Positions 9,453-18,659 of a stretch of DNA of 64,000 nt are shown piece by piece. How positions within the stretch are numbered: the stretch's first letter is position 1; every line of letters starts with the position of its first letter. Source of the stretch: SHAN690 sp023262195 (lineage in GTDB: Bacteria > Bacteroidota > Bacteroidia > Flavobacteriales_G > Salibacteraceae). The stretch lies in the NCBI GenBank assembly GCA_038142005.1, contig JAYQJE010000001.1, positions 682,001-746,000 on the forward strand, written 5' to 3'. Made by a program: the position numbers and the translations under genes. Under the pieces are notes generated by a model. That model had not been told where the DNA came from. It did no database searches and worked only from the letters and a program-made list of their open reading frames with translations.

Positions 9453-12400
9453 ATGAATCAACTCGAAGAATTAAAGAAAAATATTGGCGATTACATCGAT
9501 AAGCAGAACCGAAAGGACCTGCTGAGAGGTCTGATTTTATCAGCAATCTCAGCACTATCGTTGTGGATTGTGCTGGCATTGCTTGAGTACTTTGGCAATT
9601 TCAGTGAAACCACGCGCACGGCACTCTTCTATTCCTTTATAATCTTCACCATTACCGTGCTTACACTGCGCGTCTTCGTGCCCATCTTGCGCATGTTTGG
9701 CCTTATTCGATCGTTGGACACAAACGAAGCAGCCAAACGAATAGGTAACTCCATGAAGCCCGTGGAAGACAAGCTCATTAATACCATAGCCCTGAGCAAC
9801 ACCTTTGATGGTTCATCAAATCATTTGGTTATGGCAAGTATCAATCAAAGGGGCCAAACCCTCAACCGCTATGATTTTGCAGAACTTATAAAACTAGACG
9901 ACATTCTTTCGCTGGTCAAGTACTTGGTCATGCCGATTATTGTATTTATCACGCTGTCTCTACTCAGCCCTGCTTCCTTAATCGATAGCTCAATGAGGCT
10001 TATCAAATACGATCAGAGCTTTGTTCCACCTGCGCCCTTCGAGTTTGAAATTCAAAATGAAAACCTAGTGGCTATAGAAGGCGAACCATTTACTGTGATG
10101 GTAACCACAAACGGCAGATCACTGCCCACGCAGGTTTACATGACGGTTGGCGATAAGAAGATAAGAATGAAGCAAACTTCTGCCGGTAGCTTTGAATACA
10201 CACTCGATCGAATGAAAGAGTCTGTAGCCGTCTCATTCTCGGCAGTTAGTGTGAGTTCTGATCGATATGAAATTAAGGTAAAGAAAACCCCGAAAATTCT
10301 GAGAAATATTGCTCAAATTATTCCACCGGCATATACAAAACTGGATGTTTCAAGACGCGCAAACCAAAGTCAAATTTCGGTGGCTGAAGGAACGCAGATT
10401 GCGTGGAATTTTGATGTTGACAATACCACATCGGCCATTTTAATTGATGGTGATAGTAACATTGAGCTACAGAGCGATCAACCTTCATTCGAATCGCAGT
10501 TTCGTGCGAATAAACGCCTCAGACTCGCCTTGCACAGTGCCGATCAACTTACCGATACGGCTGAGATTGTCATCGATGTTATCCCTGATCGGTTTCCACA
10601 TATACAGGTAGACGCACGAGCTGATTCTGCTGCACCTGGCTTATTATTTTTCAATGGTGAAATATCCGATGACTACGGCTTTAGCCAGTTTCATTTTAAG
10701 GTCGAAAAAATTTCAAAGACGGGTCGTTCTGTATTAATTGCAGAACGCCTTGACCTTGGCTCTAATAATCTTCAATCTTTCTCATTCATCGGAAACCTAG
10801 ATACGCTTGTGCTCGACACTGAGGAGTCACTTGAGTATTATTTTGAAGTCTTTGATAACGATGGTATAAACGGAGCAAAATCTACCCGTTCCCAAACATG
10901 GAAACTAGATGTGCCGAGCAAGGATGAATTACGCTCAATGAATGAGGAGGCAGCAGACGAATCGAAGCAAGCGCTGCAAGAAAAACAAGACGATCTTTCC
11001 AAGGCCAACAAAGACCTGGATGAGCTTAAAAAGGACCTGCTTCAGAAAAAAAGGCCCGACTGGCAAGACAAAGAAAAACTCAAAGAGCTGGTAGAAGAAC
11101 GACAAGAAATGCTCAAGCAACTTGAGGAGAAGATGAATAAGCAGCGCCAGCAAAATGAGTTAAACACTAAATTCAATCAGTATTCTGAGGAGCTTTTGGA
11201 CAAGCAAAAACAAATTGAAGAGCTTTTCGAAGAGTTGTTTGACGAAGAATTTAAGGAGAAATATAATGAGCTCAAAGAGCTCATGGACAAGCTTAACAAG
11301 GACCAAATGCTCGATAAGCTGGACGAAATGAAGTTGGACAACGAACAGCTCGAAAAAGAACTCGATAGAACATTAGAATTATTCAAGGAATTGGAGTTTG
11401 AGCAAAAGCTTGAAGAGGCTTTAGAAAAAACCAAGCAACTTGCTGAAGATCAAAAAGAGCTCAAGGAAAAAACGGAAGAAAAAAACGAATCGAAAGAAGC
11501 CCTTACTGAAGCTCAAAAAGACTTGGAAAAAGATTTGGATGAATTGAAAAAGGAACTCGATAAGCTAGAAGAGCTAAACAATGAGCTTGAGGAAAAGAAT
11601 AATTTGCCCGATCAGTCTGATCAGAAGCAAAAGGCTACTGAAAGTATGCAGAAGGCAAGCGAGGAGTTGGACAAGAAAAACAATAAAAAGGCAAGCGAAT
11701 CGCAGGAGGATGCACAAGATGCCCTCGAAGAAATGCAACAGCAATTAGAATCTTTTCAAGAACAGCAAGCCCAAGAACAAGCGTCAGAGAACCTTGAGGA
11801 CATGCGCCAAATTTTGGAAAACCTCATCGATCTATCGCATCATCAAGAGCGAATAATGCAAGACTTGAAGACAACCAAGGCGCGCGACCCAAAATTTGTT
11901 GATTTAGCGAAGGAGCAAAAAGACATTATTGATGATACTAAGGTAGTAGAAGACTCTATTTTGGCCTTAAGCAAGCGTATGCCAGAACTCAGCTCGAAAT
12001 TGAACAAAGAGATTAGCAGCGTAAAAAACAATATGGACATTGCCCTTGATAACATGACCAATCAGCGGCCAAATCAAGAGAAGAAGCACTTGGAAACAAC
12101 CTTGGTGAAACAGCAATTGTCCATGACATCGCTTAACAACCTCGCTATTCTTTTCGATAGCATGATTCAACAAGCACAGCAACAAGCCAATTCTAAAATG
12201 AAAGGAAATGGTAAATGCGATAAACCAGGCAGCGGTAAAGGCGGTAAACCATCGGCCAAAAGCATGAAACAAGCTCAAGAACAGCTGAATAAGCAGCTTG
12301 AAAAGATGCGCAAAGCCATGGAAAAAGGCGAAAACCCTAAAGGCCAAAAACCAGGACAAAAGCCCGGTAGCGGTGGTAGTGGTGGTATGAGTAAAGAGTT

Positions 12401-12815
12401 GGCAAGGATGGCGGCTCAACAAGCGGCCATTAGACAGGAGTTGAGAAAACTAAGTCAATCGCTGAATGAAGAAGGAAGAAAACCGGGTTCAGCATTGAAA
12501 GAGCTCGAGAAGCTCATGGAGCAAACCGAGGAAGACATACTCTATCAAAATATTACCCAGGAGACTATGCGCAGGCAACAAAAGATCATGACCAAACTTC
12601 TGGAATCTGAAAAAGCAGATCGCAAACGAGAAATGGAAGAAAAACGAGAGTCAAAATCCAATAATTTGCGCTACGAGATCCCTGATTCTATCTGGGAGGA
12701 ATATATCAAAGCCAAGGAAAAAGAAATTGAATTGTATAAAACTCTTCCCCCAAATTTGAAACCCTATTATCAAAATAGAGTAAATCACTACTTTAGCCAA
12801 TTCGGTCAAGAATGA
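9453..12815 (+). CDS. DUF4175-family large coiled-coil membrane protein
   Basis: 1120 residues. The N-terminal ~180 residues hold three hydrophobic helices (ILSAISALSLWIVLALLEYF, LFYSFIIFTITVLTLRVFV, YLVMPIIVFITLSLLS). A beta-rich region with Ig-like features follows (residues ~190-480), then about 400 residues of highly charged coiled coil rich in K, E, Q, L and D, a Gly/Lys/Pro-rich stretch (GKCDKPGSGKGGKPS ... GQKPGSGGSGG) and a helical C-terminus. This is the DUF4175 layout of Bacteroidota; its function is unknown. It is the first gene of a block with a HATPase, ybeY and mnmG, overlapping the HATPase by four bases. It could be an envelope-spanning structural or regulatory protein, but that is inference. 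Confidence 0.8.
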   Translation: MNQLEELKKNIGDYIDKQNRKDLLRGLILSAISALSLWIVLALLEYFGNFSETTRTALFYSFIIFTITVLTLRVFVPILRMFGLIRSLDTNEAAKRIGNSMKPVEDKLINTIALSNTFDGSSNHLVMASINQRGQTLNRYDFAELIKLDDILSLVKYLVMPIIVFITLSLLSPASLIDSSMRLIKYDQSFVPPAPFEFEIQNENLVAIEGEPFTVMVTTNGRSLPTQVYMTVGDKKIRMKQTSAGSFEYTLDRMKESVAVSFSAVSVSSDRYEIKVKKTPKILRNIAQIIPPAYTKLDVSRRANQSQISVAEGTQIAWNFDVDNTTSAILIDGDSNIELQSDQPSFESQFRANKRLRLALHSADQLTDTAEIVIDVIPDRFPHIQVDARADSAAPGLLFFNGEISDDYGFSQFHFKVEKISKTGRSVLIAERLDLGSNNLQSFSFIGNLDTLVLDTEESLEYYFEVFDNDGINGAKSTRSQTWKLDVPSKDELRSMNEEAADESKQALQEKQDDLSKANKDLDELKKDLLQKKRPDWQDKEKLKELVEERQEMLKQLEEKMNKQRQQNELNTKFNQYSEELLDKQKQIEELFEELFDEEFKEKYNELKELMDKLNKDQMLDKLDEMKLDNEQLEKELDRTLELFKELEFEQKLEEALEKTKQLAEDQKELKEKTEEKNESKEALTEAQKDLEKDLDELKKELDKLEELNNELEEKNNLPDQSDQKQKATESMQKASEELDKKNNKKASESQEDAQDALEEMQQQLESFQEQQAQEQASENLEDMRQILENLIDLSHHQERIMQDLKTTKARDPKFVDLAKEQKDIIDDTKVVEDSILALSKRMPELSSKLNKEISSVKNNMDIALDNMTNQRPNQEKKHLETTLVKQQLSMTSLNNLAILFDSMIQQAQQQANSKMKGNGKCDKPGSGKGGKPSAKSMKQAQEQLNKQLEKMRKAMEKGENPKGQKPGQKPGSGGSGGMSKELARMAAQQAAIRQELRKLSQSLNEEGRKPGSALKELEKLMEQTEEDILYQNITQETMRRQQKIMTKLLESEKADRKREMEEKRESKSNNLRYEIPDSIWEEYIKAKEKEIELYKTLPPNLKPYYQNRVNHYFSQFGQE

Positions 12816-13244
12816 AGCTTCGATTTCAAGATAAAATCACCCTCAATTCAGCGCTTGAAGAGCTCTCCAAGGTTGAAACATACATTGATCAACTACTTGA
12901 GAAGGAATTAATCCCGGCTGAAGTATATGGTAATGTTATGGTTGCAACCACTGAGGCAATTCTTAACGCCATCAACCATGGCAATCAAAATGACCCAAAG
13001 AAAACCCTTGACTTTTACGCTGAATTTGATGATAAAACACTGATAATCAAAGTTGTAGATCAAGGAAAGGGCTTTGATCACTCAGCATTACCAGATCCTA
13101 CAACTGCAGAAAATGTTGAGAATCTCAGTGGTCGAGGAATATTCATCATACACAACTTGGCCGATCAAGTAACCTTCGAGAACCAATGGATCTACTATCA
13201 TTCTCGAGTTCAGTCTTAACATCAATGAACTGGTTGGGGCTTAA
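12812..13244 (+). CDS. HATPase_c_2 (RsbW/anti-sigma-like) ATP-binding protein, frameshifted at the 3' end
   Basis: A GHKL ATPase domain of the serine kinase/anti-sigma type: N-box EAILNAINHGN (residues ~49-59), G1 box VVDQGKGFD (~86-94) and G2 box SGRGIFIIHNLAD (~110-122). The uncorrected frame ends at 13219 in an atypical tail. Removing one C at 13193-13194 gives NGSTIILEFSLNINELVGA and a stop at 13242-13244, nine bases before ybeY, which is the expected C-terminal strand of this fold. It probably phosphorylates or sequesters a partner protein in a switch; no STAS partner is nearby. ATGA overlap with the DUF4175 gene. Confidence 0.85.
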
Positions 13245-13253
13245 TTTTGCCCA

Positions 13254-13679
13254 ATGAACGTGCCTTCTATAAACGTCTTTAATGAAACCATCGCTGCGCC
13301 AACTTTAAACACAGAGGCACTTACGCGTGTTGTGAAAACAATGGCAGAGGATTTCCAGAAGCAATTTCAGTACATCAATTTTATCATACTCAACACCGAA
13401 GAACATACTCAAATGAACGCACAGTATCTTGATCATCATTACGAGACAGATGTCATCACCTTCGATTTGAGTTCAGACCAAGAAGCCATGGGAGAGGTTT
13501 ACATCAACTTTGATGTGGCTACTGAAAATGCTGTAGAATTTAATGCAACCCCAGAAACCGAACTTCAACGGTTAGCAATTCACGGAGTTTTACACCTCAT
13601 GGGGTTGGATGATAAAACCACCGAGCAGCAGAATGAAATGCGCGAGAAAGAAGACTTTTATTTAGAAAGTTTCATGTGA
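13254..13679 (+). CDS. ybeY: Endoribonuclease YbeY
   Basis: 141 residues. YbeY is a zinc-dependent endoribonuclease acting in 16S rRNA 3' maturation and ribosome quality control. The signature HGVLHLMGLDDKT gives the HxxxHxxxxxD/H zinc site near residues 110-122, and TDVITFDLS is the upstream conserved strand. Its last codons and TGA stop lie inside a parS-like palindrome shared with the gap to mnmG. It is part of the same-strand run from DUF4175 to recO. Confidence 0.95.
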   Translation: MNVPSINVFNETIAAPTLNTEALTRVVKTMAEDFQKQFQYINFIILNTEEHTQMNAQYLDHHYETDVITFDLSSDQEAMGEVYINFDVATENAVEFNATPETELQRLAIHGVLHLMGLDDKTTEQQNEMREKEDFYLESFM

Positions 13680-13683
13680 AACA
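13668..13683. other. parS-like ParB-binding palindrome, site 1
   Basis: AGTTTCATGTGAAACA matches the parS consensus TGTTNCACGTGAAACA with mismatches at positions 1 and 8. It covers the ybeY stop codon and ends two bases before the mnmG ATG. Confidence 0.65.
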
Positions 13684-13685
13684 GT

Positions 13686-15572
13686 ATGGATAAGTACGAT
13701 GTAATAGTAGTTGGCGCTGGCCATGCAGGTTGCGAAGCTGCCACGGCAGCAGCAAACATGGGCTCAAAAACCTTGCTCATAACCATGGATATGACCAAGT
13801 ACGCCCAAATGTCTTGTAACCCCGCAATGGGTGGCGTGGGCAAAGGGCAGATCATACGTGAGATCGATGCGCTTGGTGGTAACTCAGGAATCGTCAGTGA
13901 TTATAGCGCCATTCAATTTAGAATGCTCAACCGATCTAAAGGGCCTGCGATGTGGAGCCCTAGAACACAAAATGATCGAACAATATTTACCATTAAGTGG
14001 CGAGAAATAATTGAGCAGACGCCCAATTTACACCTCTGGCAAGATTCTGTCACCCAACTTCTTTTTGATGGAGATTCTATTTCAGGGATCATGACATCCT
14101 TAGGAGTGCAATTCGAATCGCGCACGGTGGTATTGACTGCTGGAACGTTTATGAACGGACTCATTCACGTGGGCGATAAAATGCTTGGTGGTGGTAGGAT
14201 GGGCGAAAAATCATCCACAGGAATTACAGAAATGCTCCTTGAACGTGGATTTGAAACAGGCCGTATGAAAACAGGAACTCCGCCTAGAATTGATGGCGCT
14301 TCTTTGGACTATACAAAAATGGAGGCCCAAGTTGGAGATGAGGTTCCAGAACAATTTTCCTTTCTCAAAAAGGGTGATCTGAAAATTCAACTTAACTGTC
14401 ACATCACTTACACCAATCCTGCGGTACATCAAATCATTGCGGATAGTATGGCTCATTCGCCATTATTCAATGGTCAGATTGATTCCATCGGGCCTAGGTA
14501 TTGTCCTTCAGTAGAAGACAAAGTCTATCGATTTGCTGATAAATCACGTCATCAAATATTTGTTGAACCCGAAGGTTGGAACACCAAAGAAGTTTATGTG
14601 AATGGATTCTCTACTTCGCTTCCACTCAACATACAATTGAAGGCGATTAAAGAAATTGAAGGTTTCGAAAACGCACGAATATTCCGCCCAGGCTATGCCA
14701 TTGAATATGATTTTTTCGCGCCCACACAGTTAAAGCTGAGTTTGGAAACCAAGTTGGTGAATGGGCTCTTTTTCGCGGGACAGATAAATGGAACTACTGG
14801 GTATGAAGAAGCCGCAGCTCAAGGCATCATGGCCGGCATCAATGCCCATCAGTATTGCAACGAAAAGGATCCAATTGTGCTTTCGCGCAAGCAAGCTTAC
14901 ATCGGAGTGATGCTTGATGATCTTATTACTAAAGGCACCGAAGAGCCCTATCGAATGTTTACTTCTCGAGCCGAATATCGCATCAGCTTAAGGCAAGATA
15001 CCGCAGATGAACGCCTGACCGAACTCTCGCATTCCATTGGTTTGGCAAGCGACAAACGACTGAAAAACTTGCATAAGAAACGCGAATCAAAACGCGCTAT
15101 AATGCAGCAATTGAAAAATCAAAGCATCACTCCTAAAGAAGCAAACCCCATTCTTAATGAACAGGGAGAAGGAGAAATAAAACAAAAGACAAAGGCTCAA
15201 ACCATTTTGACTCGTCCACAAATAGGTATTTCACAACTGAGAAAAATGAGTTCCGAGCTCGATTCATCGCTTCTGAAAATTGGTGCTTCACGTGAAACAC
15301 TTCTATCCTGTGAAGTTCTCATCAAGTACGATGGGTATATTAATCGCGAGGAATTGCAGGCTTCAAAAATGACTCAGATGGACAAAATGAAGATTCCAAA
15401 CGAATTTGATTACGATGCCATCACATCCATTTCCAATGAATCGCGAGAGAAGTTTAAAAAAGTACGCCCGGAAAACCTTGGTCAAGCCAGCCGAATTCCA
15501 GGAGTGAAACCTGCAGACATTTCGGTGGTAATGGTTATGCTAAATCGAAATGTTTCACATGAAACAGCTTAA
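13686..15572 (+). CDS. mnmG: tRNA uridine-5-carboxymethylaminomethyl synthesis enzyme MnmG (GidA)
   Basis: 628 residues, full length. Together with MnmE it installs the cmnm5 group at wobble uridine 34 of several tRNAs, using FAD. The FAD-binding motif VVGAGHAGCEAA is at residues ~6-18; other GidA signatures are CNPAMGGVGKGQI, MGEKSSTGIT, RPGYAIEYD and GQINGTTGYEEAAAQG. The C-terminal helical MnmE-binding region ends in NRNVSHETA. Two parS-like sites lie inside this coding sequence and a third touches its 5' edge. In many bacteria gidA sits near oriC and parAB. Confidence 0.97.
   Translation: MDKYDVIVVGAGHAGCEAATAAANMGSKTLLITMDMTKYAQMSCNPAMGGVGKGQIIREIDALGGNSGIVSDYSAIQFRMLNRSKGPAMWSPRTQNDRTIFTIKWREIIEQTPNLHLWQDSVTQLLFDGDSISGIMTSLGVQFESRTVVLTAGTFMNGLIHVGDKMLGGGRMGEKSSTGITEMLLERGFETGRMKTGTPPRIDGASLDYTKMEAQVGDEVPEQFSFLKKGDLKIQLNCHITYTNPAVHQIIADSMAHSPLFNGQIDSIGPRYCPSVEDKVYRFADKSRHQIFVEPEGWNTKEVYVNGFSTSLPLNIQLKAIKEIEGFENARIFRPGYAIEYDFFAPTQLKLSLETKLVNGLFFAGQINGTTGYEEAAAQGIMAGINAHQYCNEKDPIVLSRKQAYIGVMLDDLITKGTEEPYRMFTSRAEYRISLRQDTADERLTELSHSIGLASDKRLKNLHKKRESKRAIMQQLKNQSITPKEANPILNEQGEGEIKQKTKAQTILTRPQIGISQLRKMSSELDSSLLKIGASRETLLSCEVLIKYDGYINREELQASKMTQMDKMKIPNEFDYDAITSISNESREKFKKVRPENLGQASRIPGVKPADISVVMVMLNRNVSHETA
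15284..15299. other. parS-like ParB-binding palindrome, site 2
   Basis: TGCTTCACGTGAAACA differs from TGTTNCACGTGAAACA only at position 3. It lies inside mnmG, in the codons for ASRET. Confidence 0.75.
15551..15566. other. parS-like ParB-binding palindrome, site 3
   Basis: TGTTTCACATGAAACA differs from the consensus only at position 9 and is a perfect TGTTTCA/TGAAACA inverted repeat. It lies in the last codons of mnmG (VSHET), 267 bases after site 2. Confidence 0.75.
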
Positions 15573-15729
15573 ACGAAGTTTTAGCTTCAATTTCGACCTT
15601 GTGGAACAATACATCAAAAAATCTTTAATTGTTCATTCTCGACCCATCTATGCGTTCGATCTTAACAACTTGATTATCAGAACATTAAAGGCTAAAAAAT
15701 ATTCATGCGCCTTTTTCGTTTACCGCAAC

Positions 15730-18027
15730 GTGAAAATCACCTTAACCGCAATCCTTCTATTCAGTTTCGGAAGTTCCCTCTTTGCACAAACCTCAATTGG
15801 ATCTTGGCGAGCACATGTTCCTATGAGCTCCTTTAAATGGATCGGAGAAACTCCAAACAAAACCTACGCTGCCAATATTTATGGCGTCATTGAATATGAC
15901 CGAGAGGAACGAAGCACTCGCAGCCTTTCTAAAGTGAATGAGCTTTCACAAACGGATATTACCGCATTTCGATGCAATGCAGAAAAGAGTGTTTGTATAA
16001 TCGGATACTCCAATGGGAACCTCGATGCAATCATCAACGAAACAGAAGTTCGGAACCAACCCGCCATCATGAATAGTCAAGCCATTGGTGACAAAAGTGT
16101 AAATGACATCGTTTTTGACGGGGAGCACATTTGGCTAGGAACCGGTATTGGCGTTTTACAAATGGACGTGAACACACTCAATGTGCTCGAATACACTCCC
16201 ATTCAATTTCAAGAACTGAATCAGAACATACAGCGCATCTTCAAAAGCAACAATAGTCTTTTCATGGTATCGGATGAGCATGTGCTTCGCACCAATACCA
16301 CCATGCTTTTTAGTGAGCCCACGTTTACGAGCTTAGATTTTCCATCCACCGTTGCGAACATCAATCAAGTTTTTGAATTCCAAAACGCAGTATATGCGCT
16401 CTACAAAACCGAGTTTTTTAAACGAGACACTCTGTATTTGCTCACCAACAATCAATTTACTGAGCACCCGTTTCTAATGGGTGAAGGCGTGAATCACATC
16501 GAGGTGAATGACGATAAACTACTCGTAACAAAGGTGACAAGCATCGTTGAGTATGGTCCCGACCTAGATAGCCTTCAAACCATTTTCACTTACGGTGAAG
16601 ACCTGTTCGTTCCGAGCATGGCCATTTATTCTGCCTACAGTGACGATATACTCGTTGCAGACAATGGCATTGGTGGCGTGCAAACCACCTTTGATGATCA
16701 ATTTAACTCAGACATCATAGCAATAACATCACCTAAGCCACAGACTGCTCAAATCAATGCACTCAGCATCATTGGTAATGATGTATATGCGCTTCCAGGT
16801 GGGAATGAGTTTACCTTCATTCGGCCGAACTTGCACCGGTTTCGAGATGAAGAATGGGTTTCTAATGAGCTTCTGAATCCACAGCATCCCACGTTTGTGA
16901 ATGGCAATGAAATCATTGAGCAAAACGATCAGCTATATCTTGCCGCAGATCGGGGAGGACTCGCACAAATTGGCGCAGGCCTATCCCTCAACAAGGTATT
17001 TGATGAATCAAACAGCCCAATCAACGATTTACGAGACGACTACAATTATTTTGGTGTAGCCGATGTGGTGAAGGACAACGATGGCAATATCTACATAGCC
17101 CACAATAAAGACGATGCTCCCATTAAAATATTCACACAAGACAGCATTTGGGTGGAACTCACCATGCCCGATTTAAGCCTCGATTTGCCTTTGATGGGTG
17201 AAATGGTGCTGACACAGTCTGGAATCATTCTCGCGCTTGTGTTTGATGATGGCATCATCGCCTATGACACCAAAAACACCATTACAAACACCATTGATGA
17301 TGAATATCGCTTGCTCACCACATCGCCCACGCAAGGCGATATTCCGTCCAATCAAGTAGTAAGTATTGCCGAAGACAACGATGGGGAAATATGGATTGGC
17401 ACCAGCGAAGGCATTGGAGTAATTTATTCGGTAGAGAACGTGTTTAATCCCAGTTTTAAGGTGGAGCAAATCATCGTAAATCAAGATGGATTTAATGGCT
17501 TTTTATTTGAAACCGAATCCGTGGAGGCAATTGCCATTGATGGCGCCAACAGAAAATGGATTGGCACCAGCAACTCTGGTGTGTTTTTGGTTTCAGAAGA
17601 TGGCCAAGATCAGCTGCAACACTTCACCGCAGAAAACAGTCCGCTTTTTAACGACCGCATTTCGGATATCGTCATTCACCCCACCACCGGGGAAGTATTC
17701 ATTGCTACCGATAATGGACTGGTGTCTTATCGCGGTGATGCCACCAGTGGGGTAGAAGCCTTGGGCGACATTAAAGTCTTTCCCAATCCGGTAAAACCCG
17801 GTTATCGCGGGCCCATTGCCATATCTAACCTTACCGAAGGAGCCACGGTGCGCATCACAAACGCTTCAGGCAAATTGGTGTTTGAAACCGTTTCCAATGG
17901 GGGTCAGGCCATCTGGAATGGACGCACGCTCAATGGTGAAGCCGTGGAAAGCGGTGTGTATCTCGCACACATTACCACAGCCGATGGCAGCGCTGGCACC
18001 ACAGAGAAAATTCTTGTATTAAAGTAA
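15730..18027 (+). CDS. porZ: T9SS component PorZ (beta-propeller protein with sorting domain)
   Basis: PorZ is a surface-exposed part of the type IX attachment complex; in Porphyromonas it helps deliver A-LPS to the sortase PorU. From GTG 15730 the protein is 765 residues, close to the usual length. It has a signal peptide (VKITLTAILLFSFGSSLFAQ), then IGSWRAHVPMSSFKWIGE, repeated propeller blades with WIGT/WLGT motifs (HIWLGTGIG, EIWIGTSEGIG, RKWIGTSNSG), and a type A sorting domain (IKVFPNPVKPGYRGPIAI, ESGVYLAHI). The frame is open from 15550, but upstream residues look untranslated; 15573-15729 then holds no gene. The stop is followed at once by the recO ATG, the same porZ-recO pairing seen in other Bacteroidota. 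Confidence 0.88.
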   Translation: MKITLTAILLFSFGSSLFAQTSIGSWRAHVPMSSFKWIGETPNKTYAANIYGVIEYDREERSTRSLSKVNELSQTDITAFRCNAEKSVCIIGYSNGNLDAIINETEVRNQPAIMNSQAIGDKSVNDIVFDGEHIWLGTGIGVLQMDVNTLNVLEYTPIQFQELNQNIQRIFKSNNSLFMVSDEHVLRTNTTMLFSEPTFTSLDFPSTVANINQVFEFQNAVYALYKTEFFKRDTLYLLTNNQFTEHPFLMGEGVNHIEVNDDKLLVTKVTSIVEYGPDLDSLQTIFTYGEDLFVPSMAIYSAYSDDILVADNGIGGVQTTFDDQFNSDIIAITSPKPQTAQINALSIIGNDVYALPGGNEFTFIRPNLHRFRDEEWVSNELLNPQHPTFVNGNEIIEQNDQLYLAADRGGLAQIGAGLSLNKVFDESNSPINDLRDDYNYFGVADVVKDNDGNIYIAHNKDDAPIKIFTQDSIWVELTMPDLSLDLPLMGEMVLTQSGIILALVFDDGIIAYDTKNTITNTIDDEYRLLTTSPTQGDIPSNQVVSIAEDNDGEIWIGTSEGIGVIYSVENVFNPSFKVEQIIVNQDGFNGFLFETESVEAIAIDGANRKWIGTSNSGVFLVSEDGQDQLQHFTAENSPLFNDRISDIVIHPTTGEVFIATDNGLVSYRGDATSGVEALGDIKVFPNPVKPGYRGPIAISNLTEGATVRITNASGKLVFETVSNGGQAIWNGRTLNGEAVESGVYLAHITTADGSAGTTEKILVLK

Positions 18028-18630
18028 ATGGATCAAAGCGGTTTAATACTGCGCGTAATCCCGTATTCTGACAACGGTCGTATCATCAAGTGCCTCACAG
18101 AAGCACACGGATTGCAAGCCTATTTTATTCGTGGCTCTAAGAAGAGCCGAAATAGTGGATTTGTGCAAACAGGCACCTATATTGCTTTCACCTTGAATGA
18201 GCGGCCCTCCAAAATGCCCTCCATCAAAGACTGCCAACCCGATCAGAATTTTAGCAGCGCACCCTTACCTCATGAAGCATTTGGCGTGTGGTTTTTTACG
18301 CTCGAGTTGCTGAGCAAATCTTTGGAAGATGGATTCAGCATTCCCGGACTTCGGAGAACCATCGATCTGTATTATACCCACCTTAGCCATGGGTCTATTT
18401 CATGCAGTCCAGCAACGCCCGCCATATTGTTGGCAACTGCCTTTGGCATTTGGGACACCACTACCCCCATTTCTGCAAGCCACAACGCTCTAATCGAAGA
18501 TTTAACCACCCTTGGTATCGCCCACGTATCCTCCGATGATGGTGAACATGATGTGCTCAACACCATTGTGAACCGCTTCAAAGCGCATTTCGGGATACAG
18601 AAACTTGACTCTCTTGTTCTACTCGGCTGA
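18028..18630 (+). CDS. recO: DNA repair protein RecO
   Basis: 200 residues. RecO works with RecR (and RecF) to load RecA on SSB-coated single-stranded DNA. The N-terminal OB fold is recognisable (SGLILRVIPYSDNGRIIKCL, YFIRGSKKSRNSGF). The middle matches the helical domain (FFTLELLSKSLEDG, LRRTIDLYY). It is shorter than the ~235-residue norm, mostly at the C-terminus, and I see no zinc cysteines. The ATG directly abuts the porZ stop, so it is probably translated by re-initiation. Confidence 0.85.
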   Translation: MDQSGLILRVIPYSDNGRIIKCLTEAHGLQAYFIRGSKKSRNSGFVQTGTYIAFTLNERPSKMPSIKDCQPDQNFSSAPLPHEAFGVWFFTLELLSKSLEDGFSIPGLRRTIDLYYTHLSHGSISCSPATPAILLATAFGIWDTTTPISASHNALIEDLTTLGIAHVSSDDGEHDVLNTIVNRFKAHFGIQKLDSLVLLG

Positions 18631-18659
18631 CTTTAAATCACTTACCTTAGCGGGTTCCA

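Noticed and set aside
10935..12422. Long minus-strand open frames (up to 151 codons) opposite the DUF4175 gene
   Set aside because: They mirror the K/E-rich coiled coil, giving low-complexity Leu/Phe/Ser-rich products; no start context or homology.
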